DNA of 64,000 nt from Solobacterium sp. (GTDB taxonomy: Bacteria > Bacillota_I > Bacilli_A > Erysipelotrichales > Erysipelotrichaceae): assembly GCA_015256455.1 (NCBI GenBank), contig JABZMB010000002.1:36119-100118 (forward strand), written 5' to 3'. This document shows, piece by piece, positions 57,401 through 64,000 of this stretch (position 1 is its first letter; every line of letters starts with the position of its first letter). Under the pieces are notes generated by a model. The model was not told the DNA's origin and did not search any database. It saw nothing but the letters and a program-made list of their open reading frames with translations. The translations under genes were made by a program, and so were the position numbers.

Positions 57401-58513
57401 ATGAAAGCTTTAGGTATTATTGCATTTGAAGATAGTTCCGTTAATATTGAGGGACTTGGTGATTTCAGACCTGTTCCAGCAACAGCGTTTATGGGAAGAT
57501 ATCGTATTATCGACTTCATTCTCAGTAATATGACAAACTCTGGTATTGATAGCGTTCAGGTTTACTGCAAAGAAAAACCACGTAATCTAATTGAACACTT
57601 GGGAGATGGTCGTCATTACAACATCAACTCCAAGCGTGGTAAGTTACGTATCTTATTTGGGGAAAAGACATTCTCCTCACCTGTCTATAATCATGATATT
57701 GCAAACTATATCTTGAACATGCAGTACATTGAGAAAGATAAAAATCCATATGTTGTGATTGCACCAAGCTACTTTATCTATAATATCGACTTTAGCGAAG
57801 TATTGGATGCACATATTGAAAGTGGTGCAGATATTACAGCACTATATACAAATACATCTGATGCTAAGACAGCATTCCATGGATGCGATACATTCACAAT
57901 GGATAAGGATAAGAGAGTTCTTTCTATCGATAAGAACCGTGGAAAGTACAAGACACGCTCTGTTTCCTTAGAAGCATACGTGATGAGAAAAGACTTGTTT
58001 ATTACATTAGTTAAGACTGGTGCTGAAATTTCGTCACTATACTGGTTCAAAGATGTATTACGTGAAGTAGTAAACGAAGTAGATATTCGTGGATATGCAG
58101 TTAAGGGATTTGTTGCATGTATCAACAATCAAAAAGAATACTATCGTATTAATATGGAATTGAAGGATCACAAGGTTGCCTTTAACTTATTCAAGTCAAA
58201 TTGGCCAATCTATACGCATACAAATAACTCTAGTCCATCCTTGTTTACGAAGGACTCTGATGTTACTGCAAGCGTAGTTGCCAATGGTTGTGAAGTAGAT
58301 GGTACAGTTAAGAATTCAATCATCAGTAGAAATGTAAAGATCGGTAAAGATGCAGTAATCGAAAATAGTATTGTATTACCAGGTGCTGTCATTGGTGATG
58401 GTGTTCACCTTGATCATGTCATCGTTGATAAGTACGCAACAATCCATAAGGTAAAAGAACTTGTTGGAACAGAAGATAATCTTATTTATGTAAAGCGTAG
58501 AGATTGTATCTAG
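57401..58513 (+). CDS. glgD: Glucose-1-phosphate adenylyltransferase subunit GlgD
   Basis: A 370-residue GlgC paralogue. The N-terminus MKALGIIAFEDSSVNIEGLGDFRPVPATAFMGRYRIIDFILSNM-like order (seen as GIIAFEDSSVNIEGL and GRYRIIDFILSNMTNSG) replaces the GGxGxRL catalytic loop of GlgC, so it is the non-catalytic, modulating subunit of the GlgCD heterotetramer found in Firmicutes. The C-terminus keeps the beta-helix repeats (KNSIISRNVKIGKDAVIENSIV). It lies 11 bp after glgC and 17 bp before glgA. Confidence 0.95.
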   Translation: MKALGIIAFEDSSVNIEGLGDFRPVPATAFMGRYRIIDFILSNMTNSGIDSVQVYCKEKPRNLIEHLGDGRHYNINSKRGKLRILFGEKTFSSPVYNHDIANYILNMQYIEKDKNPYVVIAPSYFIYNIDFSEVLDAHIESGADITALYTNTSDAKTAFHGCDTFTMDKDKRVLSIDKNRGKYKTRSVSLEAYVMRKDLFITLVKTGAEISSLYWFKDVLREVVNEVDIRGYAVKGFVACINNQKEYYRINMELKDHKVAFNLFKSNWPIYTHTNNSSPSLFTKDSDVTASVVANGCEVDGTVKNSIISRNVKIGKDAVIENSIVLPGAVIGDGVHLDHVIVDKYATIHKVKELVGTEDNLIYVKRRDCI

Positions 58514-58530
58514 GAAGCGAGGAGTATTCA

Positions 58531-59979
58531 ATGAGCAGATCAGTATTGTTTGTGGCAGGAGAAGGCTTACCATTTATTAAAACGGGAGGTCTAGCTGATG
58601 TTATCGGTAGTTTGCCAAGAACATTAGCGAAGCGTGGTCATGATGTACGTGTAGTCTTACCTTTGTACAAAAAGATTATTGAAAAACATTATGATAAGTT
58701 AGAAAGACTTGGTACAATTCAAGTTCGTTCTGGATGGATTGATCAACCAGCTACTTTCTATCGTTGTGATGTAGATGGAGTTGTATACTACTTCGTTGAA
58801 CATCAAGGATATTTTGAAAGAGATGGACTATATGGCTATGAAGATGATGGCGAAAGATTTGCCTTCTTCCAACGTGCCGTATTAGATATGATTTATTTCA
58901 TCAACTGGTGGCCAAATATTATTCATGAAAATGATTGGCAGACTGGTATGATGCCTTTAATGGCGCATGCATGTTATGCGGATGACTATCGTTATCAACA
59001 GATCAAGCATGTTTATACAATCCACAACTTAGCATTCCAAGGCAACTTTGGTGTCGAAATGATGGAGAGTTGTTTAGGGCTTGATTACAGTTATTTTGAT
59101 AATGGTTCCATCAAGTTTGATACAGGTATCAGCTTCATGAAGGCTGCGATTGTATATGCTGACAAGATTACAACAGTATCTCCAACATATGCCGAAGAGA
59201 TTTTGACACAAACCTATGGCGAACGTATGGATTCTGTATTACGTTACCGTCGTGGAGATCTATGGGGTATCGTAAATGGTATTGATACTGTAGATTGGAA
59301 TCCAAAGACAGATACACATATCGCAAAGAATTTTGATATCAGAAACTATGTGTCTGGCAAGAAGGAAAATAAGAAGGCTCTACAGGAAACACTTGGCTTA
59401 GAGGTGAAGAGTGATGTTGCGTTAATCGGTATTGTATCTCGTCTAACTGAGCAAAAGGGTATGTATATGGTCACAGAGAAGTTACGTGAGATTATGGACC
59501 AGAATGTTCAGTTTGTGGTGCTTGGTACAGGTGAAGCTAACGCAGAAAATTCATTTAAGTGGTTAGAGTCTGAATATAAAGGTAGAGCAGTATACTATTG
59601 TGGATATAATGAAGATCTTGCACACCTAATCTATGCAGGCTGTGATATGTTCTTTATGCCTTCCATTTATGAACCATGTGGTATTGGTCAGTTAATTGCC
59701 ATGCATTACGGTACATTACCAATTGTACGTGAAACAGGTGGTCTAAAGGATACAGTTCATCCATATAACCAATATACAGGTGAAGGTAACGGCTTCAGTT
59801 TCTGGGCAGCAAATCCTAATGACATGATGTATACACTACGTTATGCATTAGAGCAGTACTACAACAATAAGACTGGATGGAAGGGCTTAGTGAAGAGTGC
59901 AATGAATACTGACGTTAGTTGGGATCAAAGTGCTAGTCAATATGAACAGTTGTATTACTCAATTTGCAACTGGGATTAA
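58531..59979 (+). CDS. glgA: Glycogen synthase (ADP-glucose)
   Basis: A 482-residue GT5 enzyme extending alpha-1,4-glucan chains from ADP-glucose. KTGGLADVIGSLPRTLAKRGH is the ADP-glucose loop; HENDWQTGMMPL, TIHNLAFQGNFG, NGIDTVDWNPKTD, VSRLTEQKG and PSIYEPCGIGQLIAMHYGTLPIVRETGGLKDTV follow in normal order. The ATG at 58531 has GCGAGGAG ahead; the longer frame from 58504 overlaps the end of glgD. It closes the glgC-glgD-glgA operon and is followed by a terminator. Confidence 0.96.
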   Translation: MSRSVLFVAGEGLPFIKTGGLADVIGSLPRTLAKRGHDVRVVLPLYKKIIEKHYDKLERLGTIQVRSGWIDQPATFYRCDVDGVVYYFVEHQGYFERDGLYGYEDDGERFAFFQRAVLDMIYFINWWPNIIHENDWQTGMMPLMAHACYADDYRYQQIKHVYTIHNLAFQGNFGVEMMESCLGLDYSYFDNGSIKFDTGISFMKAAIVYADKITTVSPTYAEEILTQTYGERMDSVLRYRRGDLWGIVNGIDTVDWNPKTDTHIAKNFDIRNYVSGKKENKKALQETLGLEVKSDVALIGIVSRLTEQKGMYMVTEKLREIMDQNVQFVVLGTGEANAENSFKWLESEYKGRAVYYCGYNEDLAHLIYAGCDMFFMPSIYEPCGIGQLIAMHYGTLPIVRETGGLKDTVHPYNQYTGEGNGFSFWAANPNDMMYTLRYALEQYYNNKTGWKGLVKSAMNTDVSWDQSASQYEQLYYSICNWD

Positions 59980-60003
59980 GAGATTTCTAGAATTAAATAT
60001 AAG

Positions 60004-60027
60004 AAGGCAGAGAATATCTGTCTTTTT
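60004..60027 (+). terminator. Intrinsic terminator of glgC-glgD-glgA
   Basis: Stem AAGGCAGA / TCTGTCTT with a G-U pair, loop GAATA, then TTTT. It starts about 25 bp after the glgA stop. Confidence 0.82.
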
Positions 60028-60088
60028 ATGTTGGTTGGAAATTGCACGTAAAAACGATTAAAATAATATAAGAAAGTTGGTTAGCAAA

Positions 60089-60796
60089 ATGAAGAAAGCA
60101 ATACTATTTGATTTAGACGGTACATTATTACCAATGGACCAGGATATATTTGTCAAAACGTATTTTGGATTAATGGCAAAGAGGATGGCTCAGTTTGATT
60201 ATAAACCAGATGAGCTAATTCATACGATTTGGGCTGGTATTACAGCTGTCATAAAAAATGATGGAACACTAACAAATGAAGATTTGTTTTGGAAGTGCTT
60301 TGCGCAAGTATATGGAGATGAGAAAACACGAAATGACCGTGTAAAATTCGATGAGTTCTATCGTGAGGATTTCCCAAAGGTAAAGAGTGTTTGTGGTTTT
60401 CAACCACTCGCAAAAAAGATTGTTCAATATGCAAAGAATCAGGGATATAGGGTTGTGCTTGCAACGAATCCTTTATTTCCAAGAATCGCTACAGAGGAAA
60501 GAATTCGTTGGGCAGGGCTAGAGCCAAGTGATTTTGAGTTGGTAACCACTTATGAAAATAGTCATGCATGCAAACCTAGTCTATTATATTATCAAGAGAT
60601 ATTAGATACCTTAGGTTTAGAGGGTAGTGAATGCCTTATGGTTGGCAATGATATTGGCGAAGATGGTGTTGTAAAGAAATTAGGGATGGATATCTTTTAT
60701 ATTACAGATTGCTTAATCAATCCAGATGGGATTGACGTTGAACATGAATTACATGGGAGCTTTGAGGACTTGAAAGAGTATATTTGCCTAGGTTAA
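60089..60796 (+). CDS. HAD-family phosphatase
   Basis: A 235-residue haloacid dehalogenase hydrolase with motif I ILFDLDGTLLPMDQD (nucleophile Asp), motif II VVLATNPLFP, the lysine in HACKPSLLYY, and motif IV CLMVGNDIGEDGVVKKLG. A four-helix cap lies after motif I. The substrate is unknown, commonly a small phosphorylated metabolite. The ATG at 60089 starts the conserved core; upstream in-frame TTG at 60077 is less likely, and the ribosome binding site is weak. The next gene begins 16 bp after its stop. Confidence 0.85.
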   Translation: MKKAILFDLDGTLLPMDQDIFVKTYFGLMAKRMAQFDYKPDELIHTIWAGITAVIKNDGTLTNEDLFWKCFAQVYGDEKTRNDRVKFDEFYREDFPKVKSVCGFQPLAKKIVQYAKNQGYRVVLATNPLFPRIATEERIRWAGLEPSDFELVTTYENSHACKPSLLYYQEILDTLGLEGSECLMVGNDIGEDGVVKKLGMDIFYITDCLINPDGIDVEHELHGSFEDLKEYICLG

Positions 60797-60812
60797 AAGG
60801 GAGATCGTGGAA

Positions 60813-61133
60813 ATGTTAAAAAATAGACTAATAGTGATTATTTTATTAGTAGGTTTGTATCTTATGTTTTCTTGTGTGGCAGTAGATCGTGCGCTTTTCT
60901 TCTTTGGTATATTAATCATAAATCCAATTGCATTTCTTATAGGTGGATTGTTGTATGGTAAAGTACAAGGTTTTGATTGGCTGATTTTAGGCTTGGTGAT
61001 GGTCCTATTCATTCCAGTTAGTCTCAATCTATTTGCTGGTTGGGGAATTATGTCTTTTGCAGGAATTTATGCAGTTATAATGGGTCTTGGAATGGTAATT
61101 GGAAATAAATTTTTAAAGAAAAAAGAGGTCTAA
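60813..61133 (+). CDS. Small hypothetical membrane protein
   Basis: I do not recognise this 106-residue protein. It has about four hydrophobic helices (IVIILLVGLYLMFSCVAV, FFFGILIINPIAFLIGGLLYG, LILGLVMVLFIPVSL, IYAVIMGLGMVIG) and a basic tail KFLKKKEV. AAAGGGAG lies nine bases before the ATG at 60813; a GTG at 60807 is also in frame. It follows the HAD gene by 16 bp, so the pair is probably one transcript, ending in a hairpin. No function can be suggested. Confidence 0.6.
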   Translation: MLKNRLIVIILLVGLYLMFSCVAVDRALFFFGILIINPIAFLIGGLLYGKVQGFDWLILGLVMVLFIPVSLNLFAGWGIMSFAGIYAVIMGLGMVIGNKFLKKKEV

Positions 61134-61153
61134 TCAGAAAGTTTGATTAGACC
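61127..61153 (+). terminator. Terminator of the HAD-membrane protein pair
   Basis: Stem GGTCTAATCA / TGATTAGACC with a seven-base loop, followed by a T-rich stretch. The stem begins inside the last codons of the membrane protein gene. Confidence 0.85.
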
Positions 61154-61193
61154 ATTTGTTATTTTTTACACAAAATAAAATACAGAATATTTT

Positions 61194-61207
61194 TGGAAGC
61201 GTTTTCT
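61194..61207 (+). promoter_or_regulatory. Candidate cre site upstream of pgk
   Basis: TGGAAGCGTTTTCT matches the CcpA cre consensus TGNAARCGNWWWCA with one mismatch at the last base. It lies about 80 bp upstream of the -10 box, a position where CcpA usually activates. Confidence 0.5.
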
Positions 61208-61282
61208 TTTATACAAATTAAGAAAAATTGTCTTAAAACAGTCATTATTTGCGTTTCTTCATTTTCAAGTTTGGCGTGCAAG

Positions 61283-61291
61283 TGTTATAAT
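61283..61291 (+). promoter_or_regulatory. Extended -10 promoter of pgk-tpiA-eno
   Basis: TGTTATAAT at 61283-61291, a TG-extended perfect -10 box about 28 bp before the pgk ATG, with TAGGAGG between. Confidence 0.65.
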
Positions 61292-61319
61292 TTCAGCAGT
61301 ATATAGGAGGATATTTCAA

Positions 61320-62498
61320 ATGTCTAAAGTTACTGTAAAAGACTTAGATGTTAAAGGAAAACACGTCATTGTTCGTGTTGACTTCAACGTTCCACACAAG
61401 GGAAATGTAATCACTGATGATAATCGTGTTCGTGCAGCATTGCCAACAATTAATTATCTTACAGAGCATGGAGCAAAAGTATTACTTTTGAGCCACTTAG
61501 GTAAGATTAAGACTGATGAGGACTATGCAAAGAACGACATGTCTATCGTTGCGGATTGCTTAGCTTCCCTACAGAGTGCACCTGTTAAGTTTGTAAACGC
61601 TACTCGTGGTGCTGAACTTGAAGAAGCAGTTGCTGCTCAGAAAGAGGGTTCTATCGTATTGATGCAGAACACTCGTTATGAGAAGGGCGAGACAAAGAAT
61701 GATGAAGAGTTAGGTAAATACTGGGCTTCATTAGGCGATTTATTCGTTGAAGATGCATTCGGTTCTGTACACAGAGCTCACGCATCAACAGTTGGTATCC
61801 CAACACATATTCCTTCAGCTTTAGGTTTCTTAGTTGAAAAGGAAGTTAATGTTTTAGGTAAGGCAGTTAATGATCCACAAAGACCATTCGTTGCTATCTT
61901 AGGTGGTGCGAAGGTTTCTGATAAGATTGGCGTTATTGAAAACTTATTGAAGATTGCAGATAAGGTATTAATCGGTGGAGGAATGGCTTATACATTCTCA
62001 GCTGCTAAAGGTGGCAAGATTGGTACATCTTTATTAGAAGCTGACAAGATGGAATTAGCTAATGAATTCATGAACAAGGGTGAAGGAAAGTTATTCTTAC
62101 CTGTAGATACAGTTGTTGCAAATGACTTCTCTAACCCAACAGAAATCAAGACAGTACCTGCTGGAGAAATTCCAGATGGTTTCATGGGCTTAGATATCGG
62201 TCCTGAATCTATTAAGAAGTTCCAGGATGAATTAGTTGGTGCTAAGACAGTATTCTGGAATGGACCAATGGGTGTATTCGAAGATGAAAGATTTGCTAAG
62301 GGTACAATCGCTATCTGCGAAACATTAGCTAACCTTGAAGGTGCTACTACAATCATCGGTGGTGGTGACTCTGCTTCTGCTGCTAAGAACTTAGGTTTCG
62401 CAGAGAAGTTCAGCCACATCTCTACAGGTGGTGGAGCATCTCTAGAATATATGGAAGGAAAGGAACTCCCAGGAATCGCTATTATTCCTGAGAAGTAA
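61320..62498 (+). CDS. pgk: Phosphoglycerate kinase
   Basis: A 392-residue glycolytic kinase moving phosphate from 1,3-bisphosphoglycerate to ADP. VIVRVDFNVPHKGNVITDDNRVRAALPT at the N-terminus binds phosphoglycerate; LLLSHLGK, LMQNTRYEKGE, AFGSVHRAHAS, ILGGAKVSDKIGVIENLL and the C-terminal GGGDSASAAKNLGF (nucleotide domain) are all in place. TAGGAGG precedes the ATG. tpiA follows after 11 bp and eno after tpiA, a common glycolytic run; gap is not in front of pgk here, where a HAD/membrane protein pair lies instead. Confidence 0.98.
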   Translation: MSKVTVKDLDVKGKHVIVRVDFNVPHKGNVITDDNRVRAALPTINYLTEHGAKVLLLSHLGKIKTDEDYAKNDMSIVADCLASLQSAPVKFVNATRGAELEEAVAAQKEGSIVLMQNTRYEKGETKNDEELGKYWASLGDLFVEDAFGSVHRAHASTVGIPTHIPSALGFLVEKEVNVLGKAVNDPQRPFVAILGGAKVSDKIGVIENLLKIADKVLIGGGMAYTFSAAKGGKIGTSLLEADKMELANEFMNKGEGKLFLPVDTVVANDFSNPTEIKTVPAGEIPDGFMGLDIGPESIKKFQDELVGAKTVFWNGPMGVFEDERFAKGTIAICETLANLEGATTIIGGGDSASAAKNLGFAEKFSHISTGGGASLEYMEGKELPGIAIIPEK

Positions 62499-62509
62499 GG
62501 AAAAGAAAC

Positions 62510-63262
62510 ATGACAAGAAAACCAGTAATTTTTGGTAACTGGAAAATGAACAAGACACCTTCAGAAGCTGCTGAGTTCATGAAGGGTATTGAAGAAGTAT
62601 TAACAGGCACAGAAGCTGCTGATTATGGTATTGGTGCTCCATATGTAGACTTAGACGTTTGCGTTAAGGCTGCTAAGAACTTATTAATCGCTGCTGAAAA
62701 CTGCCATGAAAAGGATTCTGGCGCTTATACAGGTGAAGTATCTGTACCAATGTTAAAGGAAATCGGTATTACATACTGCATTATCGGTCACTCCGAAAGA
62801 CGTACATACTACAACGAAACAGATGCTGCTTGTGCTGCTAAGTGCAAGAGATTATTCGCTGACAACATCACACCTATTTTATGTGTAGGTGAAACAGAAG
62901 CTGAATACGATGCTGGTAAGACTGAAGAAGTTGTTAAGTCTCAGTTAGCTGGTTCTTTAGCTGGATTAACAGCTGAAGAAGTATCCAAGATGGTTATTGC
63001 TTATGAACCAATTTGGGCTATCGGAACAGGTAAGAGTGCTGATGTAAATACAGCTGAAGCTTGCTGCAAGCTAGTTCGTGAAACAGTGAAGGGCTTATAT
63101 GATGAAGCAACTGCTCAAGCAGTTCGTATCCAATACGGCGGATCTGTTAAGCCAACTAACATCAAGGAATATATGGCTTGCGAAGACATCGATGGTGCGT
63201 TAATCGGTGGTGCATCCTTAAAGGTTGAATCCTTCAAGGAAATTATTGACGCTACAAAATAG
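62510..63262 (+). CDS. tpiA: Triosephosphate isomerase
   Basis: A 250-residue TIM barrel of normal length interconverting dihydroxyacetone phosphate and glyceraldehyde-3-phosphate. The active-site residues are Asn/Lys in FGNWKMNKTP, His in CIIGHSERR and Glu in AYEPIWAIGTGK; the C-terminal phosphate loop is IQYGGSVKPTN and ALIGGASLK. It lies 11 bp after pgk in the same operon. Confidence 0.98.
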   Translation: MTRKPVIFGNWKMNKTPSEAAEFMKGIEEVLTGTEAADYGIGAPYVDLDVCVKAAKNLLIAAENCHEKDSGAYTGEVSVPMLKEIGITYCIIGHSERRTYYNETDAACAAKCKRLFADNITPILCVGETEAEYDAGKTEEVVKSQLAGSLAGLTAEEVSKMVIAYEPIWAIGTGKSADVNTAEACCKLVRETVKGLYDEATAQAVRIQYGGSVKPTNIKEYMACEDIDGALIGGASLKVESFKEIIDATK

Positions 63263-63269
63263 GTTCTTA

Positions 63270-63284
63270 CTCAGCTTAGCTGAG
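63270..63284 (+). repeat. Small hairpin between tpiA and eno
   Basis: CTCAGC / GCTGAG with a three-base loop and no T run. It may be a processing or stabilising hairpin in the pgk-tpiA-eno message rather than a terminator. Confidence 0.35.
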
Positions 63285-63321
63285 AGAATATGTTTTAGGT
63301 TATCATAGGAGGAAAATTTAG

Positions 63322-64000
63322 ATGCCTAATTTTATTGATCCAATTGCTGAAGTGCATGCACGTGAAGTCTTAGACTCCCGTGGAAATCCAACAGTAGAAT
63401 GTGAAGTTACAACTGAGTCAGGTGCTTGGGGACGTGCTATCGTTCCATCAGGTGCTTCTACAGGTGAACGTGAAGCTTTAGAGCTTCGTGATGGAGACAA
63501 GAATCGTTACCTTGGAACAGGTACATTAAAGGCTGTTGCTAACGTAAATGAAAAGATTGCTCCAAAAGTTATCGGTTTAAATGTATTTGACCAGAACTTA
63601 ATTGATAAGACAATGCTTGATCTTGATGGAACACCATTTAAGAGCAACCTTGGTGCAAATGCTACATTAGCTGTTTCATTAGCTGCTGCTCGTGCTGCTG
63701 CCGATGCTTGTGGCTTACCATTATACAAATATATTGGTGGCGCAAACGCTAAGGTATTACCAATCCCAATGATGAACGTATTAAACGGTGGTAAGCATGC
63801 TGATTCTTCTGCAGACTGCCAAGAATACATGATCATGCCTGTAGGTGCTAAGAACTTACACGAAGCAGTTCGTATGGGTTCTGAAGTATTCCACAACTTA
63901 AAGAAGGTATTAAAGTCCTACAAGTACAACACAGCTGTAGGTGATGAAGGTGGATATGCTCCATCATGCGTACCTGGAAACAACGGTCCATTAGAGACAT
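63322..64000 (+). CDS. eno: Enolase (3' end outside window)
   Basis: The first 226 codons of enolase, cut by the window edge. HAREVLDSRGNPTVECEV at the N-terminus, VPSGASTGEREALELRDGD (the mobile catalytic loop), LGANATLAVSLAAARAAA, PIPMMNVLNGGKHAD and GDEGGYAP are family signatures. Enolase turns 2-phosphoglycerate into phosphoenolpyruvate. AGGAGG lies 9 bases before the ATG. It is third in the pgk-tpiA-eno run, with a 59-bp gap after tpiA. Confidence 0.97.
   Translation, partial: MPNFIDPIAEVHAREVLDSRGNPTVECEVTTESGAWGRAIVPSGASTGEREALELRDGDKNRYLGTGTLKAVANVNEKIAPKVIGLNVFDQNLIDKTMLDLDGTPFKSNLGANATLAVSLAAARAAADACGLPLYKYIGGANAKVLPIPMMNVLNGGKHADSSADCQEYMIMPVGAKNLHEAVRMGSEVFHNLKKVLKSYKYNTAVGDEGGYAPSCVPGNNGPLET

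Overview
The window is a gene-dense, AT-rich chromosomal segment of a Gram-positive Bacillota (Firmicutes) bacterium. Low-GC codon use, strong AGGAGG-type ribosome binding sites, an AzgA-type purine permease behind a purine riboswitch, EcfA1-EcfA2-EcfT-TruA-L13-S9 and GdpP-L9-DnaB gene orders, and sortase-type surface proteins all fit. The gene mix (glycogen synthesis with GlgC+GlgD, extracellular flavin reductase, no respiratory chain seen) suggests a fermentative host-associated anaerobe, perhaps of the Erysipelotrichia; that placement is inference from gene content, not a database match.

Layout. 1-3.6 kb: end of ssb, rpsR, a minus-strand lrgA-lrgB pair, and a guanine-type riboswitch with a terminator in front of an NCS2 purine permease. 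3.6-6.6 kb: PfkB-family sugar kinase, AlaX-type editing protein, gpmA. 6.6-12.9 kb: a divergent aspartate-family block, with thrC-thrB-ACT/HTH regulator leftward and hom-lysC-asd rightward, sharing an 89-bp promoter region that carries a palindrome. 13.5-15.0 kb: a complete-looking IS3-family element that landed in the loop of an intrinsic terminator. 15.2-19.7 kb: ECF transporter core, truA (with an unusual extra C-terminal domain), rplM, rpsI. 20-25.6 kb: a 1759-residue surface adhesin with five Cna_B-like repeats and two pilin-type repeats. 25.7-31 kb: accessory genes (zinc-ribbon protein, two VanZ-like proteins, GT2 glycosyltransferase, MalY/PatB lyase, metallo-hydrolase) and a tRNA-Pro. 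31-39.7 kb: yybS-gdpP-rplI-dnaB, then LytM-like, walJ, HtrA-like and rlmH. 39.8-48.2 kb: ptsH, phosphoglucomutase, glgB-pulA-secA. 48.3-56.1 kb: a second surface protein, an FMN/FAD lipoprotein reductase, a decayed lipoprotein-like gene, a DUF885 peptidase, ung. 56.2-64 kb: glgC-glgD-glgA, a HAD phosphatase, and the glycolytic run pgk-tpiA-eno (eno cut by the window end).

How it works together. Carbon metabolism dominates: HPr, phosphoglucomutase, ADP-glucose pyrophosphorylase subunits, glycogen synthase, branching and debranching enzymes and lower glycolysis, with candidate catabolite-responsive (cre) sites before ptsH, glgC and pgk. The second theme is the cell envelope: two large adhesins sharing a non-LPxTG sorting signal, SecA, WalJ, and two neighbours that look like catalytically dead enzymes, a LytM-fold protein without its zinc ligands and an HtrA-fold protein in which all three triad positions are replaced. 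These two sit in the place where other Firmicutes carry the walRKHI signalling genes and htrA.

The observations most worth following are the dead-enzyme pair at the wal locus, the terminator-loop IS insertion with its frame-scrambled transposase, the fused C-terminal domain on TruA, the variant sorting signal, and the palindromic thr/hom divergent promoter. I did not find a CRISPR array, prophage, toxin-antitoxin or recognisable defence system.
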